Shown in pieces: positions 38,231 to 45,216 of a stretch of DNA of 64,000 bases; the stretch's first letter is position 1; each line of letters starts with the position of its first letter. Where the stretch lies: the NCBI RefSeq assembly GCF_016894385.1, contig NZ_CP069812.1:1798001-1862000 (forward strand), given 5' to 3'. The translations under genes were made by a program, and so were the position numbers. The notes below the pieces were generated by a model that saw only the letters and a list, made by a program, of their open reading frames with translations, did no database searches and was not told where the DNA came from. This DNA is from Cupriavidus oxalaticus. Lineage in GTDB: Bacteria > Pseudomonadota > Gammaproteobacteria > Burkholderiales > Burkholderiaceae.

Positions 38231-39162
38231 TCAACACCTGCGAGGCTGCCATCGACAGAGGCGTCGCGTTCCTGCGCGCACGGCAACGCGAGTGGGGCGA
38301 GTTCGCCTGCCACAAGTTCACCGATGCGCAATTGCGCGGGGAGGGGCGCCTCGATTCCTCTCCGTTCACCACGACGCTCGTGCTGCACTCGTTGAGCTTC
38401 GTCAGGCACGCCTCGCTTGACGAGATGCGATCGAAGGCGGTCGGCTTCCTGCTCGATGAACGGGAAGAGCCGGGCGTCTGGCGCTACTGGTCCTCCCGCA
38501 ACTGCGCCCCCATCGACCCCGATCTCGACGACACCTGCTGCGCTTCCTTTGCACTGAGGCAGGCGGGCGTGGACGCGCAGAGGCTGACGTCCAATGTCCG
38601 CTGCATTCTTGACAACCGTCATGGCAGCGGCCTGTTCAAGACATGGCTGCGCTGCGCCGAGGCCGACAACGATGTCGACGGTGCGGTGAATGCGAATGTC
38701 CTGCTGTATCTTGGCGAGCGTCAGGAGACGATCGCGGCGCGCGATATCGTCATCGAAGCCATCCTTGCGGATCGCGAAGACGAGGCATCGTGGTACTACA
38801 CCAGCCCCCTGGCCCTCTACTATATGGTGTCCAGGGCGTGCTTCCATGGCGTCACGGGCTTCCGCTCATGCCGTGATGCGGTGATTGAAAAGACAAGGGT
38901 CTACGCACGCGGTGCATCCCAGGAGCCGATGTCCGTGGCGCTTGCGCTCTGCATCTTGGCGAACTACGGTGTTCCGGACAGCGGTATTGCGGCAGGTATC
39001 CGTTTGCTCCTCCAGCAGCAGGAAGAGGAGGGGGCATGGGCGAGGTCGGCATTCTACAGAGGGCCTGAACCACCGATGGCGCATTCGGTCTGGTGGGGTT
39101 CGGAGGAACTCACCACGGCACTGTGCCTCGAGGCACTCGCACGCTCGCTGGTGGCCCGATGA
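38227..39162 (+). CDS. Alpha/alpha-toroid protein with DxDD motif (terpene cyclase / prenyltransferase-repeat fold)
   Basis: A 311-residue protein of the squalene cyclase / prenyltransferase-beta repeat fold. The motif D99-L-D101-D102-T matches the DxDD acid of class II terpene cyclases, and helix pairs such as TTTLVLHSLSFVRHASLDEM and MSVALALCILANYG follow. A QW-like end EEEGAWARSAFYRG is present. It is only about half the size of hopene cyclase or a class II diterpene cyclase, so it would be a single toroid. Its ATG overlaps the RHS stop by 4 bp. It may be a small cyclase, a non-enzymatic toroid or a partner of the prenyltransferase-like protein. Confidence 0.7.
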   Translation: MINTCEAAIDRGVAFLRARQREWGEFACHKFTDAQLRGEGRLDSSPFTTTLVLHSLSFVRHASLDEMRSKAVGFLLDEREEPGVWRYWSSRNCAPIDPDLDDTCCASFALRQAGVDAQRLTSNVRCILDNRHGSGLFKTWLRCAEADNDVDGAVNANVLLYLGERQETIAARDIVIEAILADREDEASWYYTSPLALYYMVSRACFHGVTGFRSCRDAVIEKTRVYARGASQEPMSVALALCILANYGVPDSGIAAGIRLLLQQQEEEGAWARSAFYRGPEPPMAHSVWWGSEELTTALCLEALARSLVAR

Positions 39163-40040
39163 CCGGCACGGTGATTGCGTTCTCGGGATGCACGCCGATC
39201 CGGCGGGAGCCGATGCGATCCCTGATGCAACGCGAAGCGCGCTTTGCAGAAATGATCGAGCGGTGCGATGCGATTCTCATGGAAGAAGCCGGTTGGAGCA
39301 TGCGGCAACTGTGGGAACGGGATGGCGAAGTAACAGACCTGCCGAGAAATTTTCCGCTGATGGTCGCTTTCCAGATTGGCCTGTTTGAATTGCTGGTGCA
39401 TCACGGTATCCGGCCCGATGCGGTGATCGGCATGAGTTGCGGCGAGGTATCCGCTGCCTATGCCACCGGCGCGATCGGACTTCGCGACGCGTTGCGAATC
39501 GCCGTGCACGGCGGGAAGTCGATGGAGCCCGTGGCAACGCAATGCCGCATGACCCTGGTCTGGTTGCCTGCCGCGGCGTGTCGGGCAATCACGGATCGAA
39601 TCAGCATCGCGGCGGTCATGGCGCCGGAACTCACGGTCATCTCCGGTTTGAAAGAGGACGTGATGTCTGCCAGTCATCGCTTGGTGCAAGGACGTGTACC
39701 CGTCCATCCTCTTCCCCTGCCGTGGGGCGTTCACACGCCGCTGCTACCGCTGCGGCATCCGCGGTTCGAGGCATCCATAGGCAAACTCGCCACCGGCCCT
39801 GCACGGTGCCGTGCGTTTTCGACTTCGGGGGGAGACTGGACGTCTTTTGATTTCAATGCCGCGCGATGGTGGCACATGTTTCGGGCGCCGGTGCTGTTCG
39901 CCCCCGGAATTCGCGCGTTTGTCGAACGGGGCATAACGACATTCATAGAAGCCGGGCCGTCTCCGACGCTCGATTCGCTGTTGCCGCGATTGGGAGCCTC
40001 GGCGGTTTCAGTTACGGATGCGTTGGCGGTGGGCTCATGA
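39159..40040 (+). CDS. Stand-alone acyltransferase (FabD/PKS AT-like)
   Basis: A 293-residue protein with the malonyl/acyl-CoA:ACP transacylase fold. The nucleophile elbow is GMSCGE with Ser93; the canonical motif is GHSxGE, so His is Met here. The catalytic His is in GVHTPLLPL, equivalent to the usual HSPLM. TFIEAGPSPTLDSLLPRLG is the standard C-terminal end. The start at 39159 overlaps the toroid gene by 4 bp. No ketosynthase, ACP or NRPS gene is in the window, so the acyl acceptor is unknown. It might load an acyl group onto a small molecule or onto an ACP encoded elsewhere. Confidence 0.82.
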   Translation: MTGTVIAFSGCTPIRREPMRSLMQREARFAEMIERCDAILMEEAGWSMRQLWERDGEVTDLPRNFPLMVAFQIGLFELLVHHGIRPDAVIGMSCGEVSAAYATGAIGLRDALRIAVHGGKSMEPVATQCRMTLVWLPAAACRAITDRISIAAVMAPELTVISGLKEDVMSASHRLVQGRVPVHPLPLPWGVHTPLLPLRHPRFEASIGKLATGPARCRAFSTSGGDWTSFDFNAARWWHMFRAPVLFAPGIRAFVERGITTFIEAGPSPTLDSLLPRLGASAVSVTDALAVGS

Positions 40041-41209
40041 CGGCAGCGCAATCGCTTCGCACGTTGCCCGAGCCTTACCTGGAGTACGCGAGACTGCGGC
40101 GAGAGATGCCGGTCTTCCATGACGCTGAAGCCGACGCCTGGATTGTCAGCCGGTTTGACGATGTCCGGACCGTACTGCGGGATCACCAGCATTTCAGCTC
40201 CCGCATCCTGGCTCAGGACAGTTTTGAAATCCGGTCGCCGGTAGATGGCTCTGTCCTGCCGAATGAGGAGACACTCCTGGCATCCGATCCCCCTCGGCAT
40301 GATGCGTTGCGCATGCATGTCGGACGGCTGTTTGCACCGGAACGGCTTGCGGCGTGCGAGGCCGCTGCGCATCGCGAACTGGATCGCATTGTCGTGAGGC
40401 TCGTGCAGGGCAAACGATTCGAGATCGTGCAGGATGTCTGCGAGCCGGTCGTGGCTGCCGTGCTGGCCTCGGCCTTCGGCCTCGAATCGGGCTGGCATGC
40501 ATGCGTCGCACAATGGCTGCAAGTCAGCGGCCACTGCAATGCGCGTTCCCGGCCCGCATCGCTCAAGGCAGACTTTGACGCCATGCTCGACGAGATATGG
40601 CGCGCCGCTGCGCATTGTCCCGATGCCGGCCTGGGTATTTTCATGGCGGCCTGTCGCCGTGGCGAAGTCGATGCCAGACACGTGCTGGACCTGACGGTTA
40701 CGCTGTTGAAAGGCGGGGCAGATACGACGACTTACCTGGTCGGGAATGTTCTGGCGCTGCTGGCGGAACAACCTTGCCTGGTGTCCGACATACGACGCGA
40801 CCCGGCGTTGATTCCCGCGCTGATCGAGGCGTCGCTGCGGCGTGATTCGCCGGTGCAACTGACGATCCGGGTGACAACAGCGGATGTCGAGCTGGACGGA
40901 CACCGCATTCCCGCAAACTCGCGGGTGCTGCTTCTGCTCGGTTCCGCCAATCGGGACGAGGCAGTGTTCGGCAGCGAGGACGACATTCATCTTGGCCGGA
41001 GGGAGAAGTCCCATCTCGCATTCGGAGCGGGTCCGCATCGATGCCCGGGCGTGGCGCTGGCAAGGATGCAGGGCAGGGTGATTATTCAGGCGCTGACGAC
41101 ACGGCTGCCCGATTTCAGGTTGGTGCCAGGGAATGCCCGGGAGGTCGATCTCAGGGCCCTGCGTGGCTTCGAGCGCATGGAGGCGGAGTTCATGGCTTTG
41201 TCGCGGTAA
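40037..41209 (+). CDS. Cytochrome P450 with altered ExxR motif
   Basis: A 390-residue bacterial class I P450. The I-helix is KGGADTTT, the haem loop is FGAGPHRCPG with proximal Cys336, and SDPPRHDALR is the usual C-helix region. In the K helix, IEASLRRDSPVQ aligns with the common VEELLRYDSPVQ. The Glu of ExxR is therefore Ala265, with a Glu one position earlier at 264 and Arg at 268. ExxR is nearly universal, so this is notable. The gene overlaps the acyltransferase by 4 bp and ends the RHS block. No ferredoxin or reductase is adjacent. It is probably an oxidative tailoring enzyme. Confidence 0.9.
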   Translation: MTAAQSLRTLPEPYLEYARLRREMPVFHDAEADAWIVSRFDDVRTVLRDHQHFSSRILAQDSFEIRSPVDGSVLPNEETLLASDPPRHDALRMHVGRLFAPERLAACEAAAHRELDRIVVRLVQGKRFEIVQDVCEPVVAAVLASAFGLESGWHACVAQWLQVSGHCNARSRPASLKADFDAMLDEIWRAAAHCPDAGLGIFMAACRRGEVDARHVLDLTVTLLKGGADTTTYLVGNVLALLAEQPCLVSDIRRDPALIPALIEASLRRDSPVQLTIRVTTADVELDGHRIPANSRVLLLLGSANRDEAVFGSEDDIHLGRREKSHLAFGAGPHRCPGVALARMQGRVIIQALTTRLPDFRLVPGNAREVDLRALRGFERMEAEFMALSR

Positions 41210-41241
41210 ACGCCGGCGGAATGGGCACCGTTGCTATTGGT

Positions 41242-42027
41242 TCATGTTCCGGTATAGGCAGCCGCGCGCCGCTCGGAAAACGCGGCGATGCCCTCGTGTG
41301 AATCGCGCGTCATCAACAGTTGCCGCTGGAGGGCAGATTCGTCGAGCAGCGTTGCTTCGAGCCCCGCGCCATAGCTGGCCAGCACGGCACGGCGCGCGGC
41401 CGCAACGGCAAGTGGACCGTTGCGCGCGATCTGCCGCGCTATTGCCAACGCTGCGGGCTCCAGCGCGTCGCGCGACACGAGTTCGGTCACAAGCCCATGG
41501 CCAAGCGCGAAGTCCGCGTCAAACGTATCGCCGGTCAGGATCATCCGCAGGGCCACGCCAAGGCCCGCTACCTTTGCGAGCCGCTGCGTGCCGCCGCCCC
41601 CCGGCAGAATGCCAAGGCGCACCTCGGGTAGCCCGAAGCGCGATTCGGGCGTGGCGATGCGGATATCGCACGCAAGCGCCAATTCGAGGCCCCCCGCCAC
41701 GCAGAAGCCGTCGATCGCGGCTATCGTCGGCTTGGCGAGGTCGTTCGCGCCAGTCATCCCGCCAAAGCTGATCACTGATGTGGGGGCATCGCTGGCGGCG
41801 AGCTGGCGCCGGTATGGCAGGTAGTCCCCGATATCGGCGCCCGTGCAGAATGCGCGTCCGCCCGCGCCTGAGAGAATGGCGACCTTCAGTTGCGGATCGC
41901 CGTTGTAGCGCCGCCAGGCGCTGGCCAGTGCCTCGTCGTGCTCGACGTCCAGCGAATTGTGGCGCTCAGGCCGATCGATGACGATATGGGCGATGGTGTT
42001 GTCGATGATATTGAAAACGATGGACAT
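41242..42027 (-). CDS. Enoyl-CoA hydratase/isomerase family protein
   Basis: A 261-residue crotonase-fold enzyme. The CoA-binding oxyanion loop is GAGGRAFCTGADI. The two catalytic Glu positions of enoyl-CoA hydratases are kept in VAGGLELALACDI and GLPEVRLGILPGGGGTQRL. The start at 42027 has a GGAG site; a frame opening at 42135 lacks similarity. It is convergent with the P450 gene and divergent from the Bug receptor at 42269. Two LacI-type palindromes lie in the divergent region, so it belongs to the LacI regulon. It probably hydrates a trans-2-enoyl-CoA in the degradative pathway of this region. Confidence 0.92.
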   Translation of the reverse strand: MSIVFNIIDNTIAHIVIDRPERHNSLDVEHDEALASAWRRYNGDPQLKVAILSGAGGRAFCTGADIGDYLPYRRQLAASDAPTSVISFGGMTGANDLAKPTIAAIDGFCVAGGLELALACDIRIATPESRFGLPEVRLGILPGGGGTQRLAKVAGLGVALRMILTGDTFDADFALGHGLVTELVSRDALEPAALAIARQIARNGPLAVAAARRAVLASYGAGLEATLLDESALQRQLLMTRDSHEGIAAFSERRAAAYTGT

Positions 42028-42140
42028 GGGCTTGCGCTCCAAAAGGAGAAGGTGTGTGGTCTTGCCCGCCGCAGGCCAACAGTCGAAACGGGGATGACAT
42101 GGCCATCTCCTTCTGTCTGCATCGGAAGCAAGCACTTTAC

Positions 42141-42154
42141 CGAAAACGTTATCG
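42141..42154. promoter_or_regulatory. LacI-type operator-like palindrome (site 1)
   Basis: CGAAAACGTTATCG lies 114 bp upstream of the hydratase start, in the divergent region. It is one mismatch in each strand from the perfect form CGAAAACGTTTTCG seen at 47972 and 49229. Confidence 0.65.
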
Positions 42155-42240
42155 TAAATGTGAGTCCGTATTTTCCCTGATGCTTTTGTCGTCTGTATTG
42201 ACTAACGCCGTCTGGCCGCCTACTGTACAGTCGCTCTGAC

Positions 42241-42254
42241 CGAAAACGATTTCG
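42241..42254. promoter_or_regulatory. LacI-type operator-like palindrome (site 2)
   Basis: CGAAAACGATTTCG ends 14 bp before the ATG of the Bug receptor, where a repressor would block transcription or early elongation. It belongs to the same family as the other four sites. Confidence 0.7.
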
Positions 42255-42268
42255 ATGCGAGGTGAATA

Positions 42269-43237
42269 ATGAGACGTCTGAAGCTGTTGTGTGTAGTAAC
42301 GATGTGCCTTGCGGGAAGCGCCGGCGCCCAAACCGCATGGCCGACCAAACCGGTGCGGCTGGTGGTGCCCTACGCTGCGGGCGGGCCCGTGGACAACCTG
42401 GCCCGCGCCTTGTCGGCGCAGTTGTCGCAGGTGTGGGGCCAACCGGTGGTCGTTGACAACCGGCCAGGCGGCAACGAGGTGATAGGTGCCGCGGCCGTGG
42501 CCAAGGCGTCTGGCGACGGCTATACGCTGCTGCTGGCTACCGATGCTGCGGCGACGCTGAACCTGTACGTGTTCCGGAAGCTGCCCTACGATCCTGTCAA
42601 GGAACTTGCGCCGATCACGCGCGTAGCCATGGCCAACATGGCGATTGCCGTGTCGAACACGCTGCCCGTCACGGACCTGCGCAGCTTCGTGGCCTATGTC
42701 AAGACGCATCCCGGGCAGGTCAGCTACGGCTCGGCAGGTGTCGGCAATGGCACGCACCTGTCCCTGGCGTGGTTTGCGAAGGAGAGCGGGATCGAGATGG
42801 TCCATGTGCCGTACAAGGGCCTCGCGCCGGCGCTGCAGGATGTGATGGCCGGCACGATCCAGATGACCATCGGTGCCGGCTCCGTGGTGGGGCCGTTTGC
42901 GCAAAGCGGCAAGGTCAGGGCGCTGGCCATCAGCGGGAAGAGCCGTGCCTCGATCCTGCCCAATGTGCCAACGTTCGCCGAGGCCGGCTTTCCGAAGTTT
43001 GACGCGAGCTTTCCGTTCAGCCTGCTGGCGCCCGGCAATACCCCCGAGGCGCTGCGCCAGAAGATATATGCCGATGTGAAGAAAGTCGTCATGACCGAGC
43101 AGTTTCGGCGCGAGAATCTGGAGAAGTACGCCCTCGACCCGGTACTCGACTCGCCCCAGGAATTCGCCAAAGCCCTGGTCAAGGACCGCGCGCTTGCCGC
43201 AGAAAAGGTGAAGGCTTCCGGCGCGCAGCTCGACTAG
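42269..43237 (+). CDS. Bug/TctC-family periplasmic solute-binding receptor
   Basis: A 322-residue secreted receptor. A short signal peptide ends GSAGAQ, then TAWPTKPVRLVVPYAAGGPVDNLAR, the family ligand-loop signature. VDNRPGGNEVIGAAAVAK, DGYTLLLATD and VPYKGLAPALQDVMAGTIQM are further hallmarks. The operator-like palindrome just before its start ties it to the LacI gene at 48087. Its ligand is probably the acid fed into the nearby CoA ligase and beta-oxidation-like enzymes. No TctAB permease is linked. Confidence 0.93.
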   Translation: MRRLKLLCVVTMCLAGSAGAQTAWPTKPVRLVVPYAAGGPVDNLARALSAQLSQVWGQPVVVDNRPGGNEVIGAAAVAKASGDGYTLLLATDAAATLNLYVFRKLPYDPVKELAPITRVAMANMAIAVSNTLPVTDLRSFVAYVKTHPGQVSYGSAGVGNGTHLSLAWFAKESGIEMVHVPYKGLAPALQDVMAGTIQMTIGAGSVVGPFAQSGKVRALAISGKSRASILPNVPTFAEAGFPKFDASFPFSLLAPGNTPEALRQKIYADVKKVVMTEQFRRENLEKYALDPVLDSPQEFAKALVKDRALAAEKVKASGAQLD

Positions 43238-43274
43238 GAACTGATCAAGCCTGAAGGCCGATACTGAACGACTA

Positions 43275-43320
43275 CGGCGCATCCCTCTGGACGGAGGCAT
43301 GCGCCGCTTCATGACTTTTT
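43275..43320 (+). terminator. Possible intrinsic terminator after the Bug receptor
   Basis: CGGCGCAT at 43275-43282 pairs with ATGCGCCG at 43299-43306, followed by a T-rich tail containing TTTTT at 43316-43320. The T-run is offset from the stem, so confidence is modest. Confidence 0.4.
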
Positions 43321-43333
43321 AACCGACATCCCC

Positions 43334-43948
43334 ATGGAAGACGACGTTTATTTCTTTCGCCCCGATGCAGGGCATGGCTTGCCGCATGACCCGTTCAAGG
43401 CCATCGTTGCGCCGCGGATCATCGGCTGGATTTCGAGCCTCGATGGCTCAGACAACGCCAACCTCGCGCCCTACAGCTTCTGCTCGGCCATGTGCTCGAA
43501 GCCTTATGTCATCGCGTTTTCGAGCGAGGGCTACAAGGACAGCGTCCGGAACATCGAAGCGACGCGCGAGTTCGCGTGGAATTTCGTCAGCCGCGAGCTG
43601 GCCGAGCAAATGAACGCCACGTCAGAACCCGTAAAGCACGGTGTCGATGAGTTCAGGCTGGCCGGCATCGAATCATCGCCGGGACAGGCGATACAGGTTC
43701 CCCATGTGGCGGCCTCGCCCGCCGTCATGGAATGCCGGCTGCTAAATGTGCTGGAACTCAAGAACCTCGACGGCGCATCCACCGACCATTGGGTCGTCTT
43801 CGGCCAGGTCGTCGGCGTCCATATTCGGCGCAAGTACCTGCGCGACGGACTGTTTGACACCTTCCTCGCTGATCCGGTGCTGCGTGCAGGCTATCGGGCC
43901 GATTACATGCATGGCGGAAAGCGGATCGAACTCTACCGGCCGTCCTGA
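43334..43948 (+). CDS. Flavin reductase family protein (FMN-binding split barrel)
   Basis: A 204-residue protein of the flavin-reductase-like domain family. Typical blocks are IVAPRIIGWISSLDGSDNANLAPYSF, KPYVIAFSSEGYKDSVRNI, EFAWNFVSRELAEQMNATS and the late WVVFGQVVGVHI. Members bind FMN or FAD and reduce flavin for oxygenases, or use it for other redox chemistry. There is no strong ribosome-binding site before 43334, and it lies 96 bp after the Bug receptor. It may work with an oxygenase elsewhere, or act on a pathway intermediate. Confidence 0.85.
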   Translation: MEDDVYFFRPDAGHGLPHDPFKAIVAPRIIGWISSLDGSDNANLAPYSFCSAMCSKPYVIAFSSEGYKDSVRNIEATREFAWNFVSRELAEQMNATSEPVKHGVDEFRLAGIESSPGQAIQVPHVAASPAVMECRLLNVLELKNLDGASTDHWVVFGQVVGVHIRRKYLRDGLFDTFLADPVLRAGYRADYMHGGKRIELYRPS

Positions 43949-43966
43949 GCGGATTCCTGCATAGGA

Positions 43967-44006
43967 AAAGGCTCATCGTCTCGCGACGGTGAGCCTTTCT
44001 TCTTCT
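43967..44006. terminator. Bidirectional intrinsic terminator
   Basis: A 14-bp stem (AAAGGCTCATCGTC against GACGGTGAGCCTTT, one G-T pair) with the tetraloop TCGC lies between two convergent genes. On the forward strand it is followed by CTTCTTCT. On the reverse strand the stem ends AAAGGCTC...CCTTTTCC. It should end the flavin reductase transcript and the leftward operon. Confidence 0.85.
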
Positions 44007-44033
44007 GCGAAGCGGCTGTTGTTGGTTGCGCCG

Positions 44034-44393
44034 CTAATGTGCGCGTTTCAACTGTGCCCGATACCTGGCGTGACGATGCCTGACGGTCCAGACCAGCGCC
44101 CGCAGCACCGATGAACCCGACGTGCGGAGCACCTCGGTGCAACGTTCGAGGACCGATTCATCGGGAAAGGCGCGCAGTTCTGCGGCACTGCCCAGCACAA
44201 CCGCGATTTCCGGCAGCGACTGGGTGGCGATGGCATTGCGCAGCAGGCGGTCCAGCTGTTGCTGCACCGCCTGGTCCAGATCGTCTTCGCCCCGCGCATG
44301 TGTGGTGACATCCCTCACGCAAGCGCGTATCCGATGCAGCAGTTCGCTGGTGGACAGCATATCGCGAGGATGAGCGGGCGGGACGTTGAGCAT
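44034..44393 (-). CDS. Hypothetical protein, 119 residues
   Basis: A largely helical, basic protein that I do not recognise. It has an N-terminal LSTSELLHRIRACVRDV, a middle LDQAVQQQLDRLLRNAIATQ, and a very basic C-terminus (RHRHARYRAQLKRAH). There is no signal peptide or membrane segment. It follows the citryl-CoA-lyase-like gene by 34 bp on the same strand and ends at a bidirectional terminator, so it is probably the last gene of the operon that starts at 47929. A weak AGG site precedes the ATG. Function unknown. Confidence 0.6.
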   Translation of the reverse strand: MLNVPPAHPRDMLSTSELLHRIRACVRDVTTHARGEDDLDQAVQQQLDRLLRNAIATQSLPEIAVVLGSAAELRAFPDESVLERCTEVLRTSGSSVLRALVWTVRHRHARYRAQLKRAH

Positions 44394-44427
44394 TCAAATA
44401 CCTCTTGCCCGGCAACCGATGAAAAGG

Positions 44428-45216
44428 TCAGCTTTGGTCCGCGGGCCGCAGATGCGCGCCAGCCTCGTGCTCGATGCGCAGGTACAGCGTTTCAGCCATT
44501 GGCTGGCGCATCTCCTCGAGGATATGGCCCACCAGGCCCACCGATCGGGCGGCCACGGCCAGACCGCGGCAGATCCTCCACGAGATGCCCATCTCCGACG
44601 CCACGGCGGCCATTGCACCTGTGACGTTGACGGGCAGGGCGCGGTTGGCCTGCCTCTCCGCCTCCCTTCCCAAGGCCTCCATCAGCCGGATATAGGGACC
44701 GTCGAAGCCGGTTTCCCTGGCCACCTTGAACAGCGCCGGCGTGCGTGGATCGATCGGCTTGTGGAACGGGTGGCCGATGCCGGGAATGATTTCCTTGCGG
44801 CTGCGATAACTTGCGACGATCTCGCTGGCCAGCGCGCTGATATCGAGGTCGGCATCGTTGCCTTCGGGCAGCGATTCCTGGAGCAGCCGCGCAGCATTGT
44901 CAAGCGAGCCCACGAACACGGATCCAAGCCCGAGCAGGCCGGCTGCCACGGCGGCCTGGACCGATTCGGGAGCGCCGCAGTACGTCATGCGCGTGGCCAG
45001 CGAAGACGGCGTGATGCCGTGCTCAACAAGGATCACCATCATCGCGTTGAACATGCGCAGCTCGTTCTGTTCCGGCATGCGGCCGAAGATCTGCAGGAAC
45101 GCCATCTGTCCGAAGTCGAGCTTGCCGACGATGTCTTCGCAGAGGTCGAGCCCGTGGATCACCACCTGCTTTGGCGTGGCCCAGGCGATGTCGGATCGGA
45201 TTTCTTTCTGTTTCAT
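44428..45216 (-). CDS. Citryl-CoA lyase / citrate synthase-like protein
   Basis: A 262-residue protein that matches the short citrate-synthase fold used by citryl-CoA lyases. The two His regions are VEHGITPSSLATRMT and PGIGHPFHKPIDPRTPALF. At the position of the catalytic Asp (NVDG in many relatives) it has NVTG, so the Asp is Thr. C-terminal WRICRGLAVAARSVGLVGHILEE is conserved. Its ATG overlaps the ligase stop by 4 bp. It may cleave or form a branched hydroxyacyl-CoA in the pathway. The change of the third catalytic residue leaves the chemistry uncertain. Confidence 0.8.
   Translation of the reverse strand: MKQKEIRSDIAWATPKQVVIHGLDLCEDIVGKLDFGQMAFLQIFGRMPEQNELRMFNAMMVILVEHGITPSSLATRMTYCGAPESVQAAVAAGLLGLGSVFVGSLDNAARLLQESLPEGNDADLDISALASEIVASYRSRKEIIPGIGHPFHKPIDPRTPALFKVARETGFDGPYIRLMEALGREAERQANRALPVNVTGAMAAVASEMGISWRICRGLAVAARSVGLVGHILEEMRQPMAETLYLRIEHEAGAHLRPADQS

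Noticed and set aside
38227..39162. The toroid protein as an immunity protein for the RHS gene
   Set aside because: Its size, fold and DxDD motif fit a cyclase/toroid better, and no neighbouring toxin domain was found for it to neutralise; kept only as an alternative.
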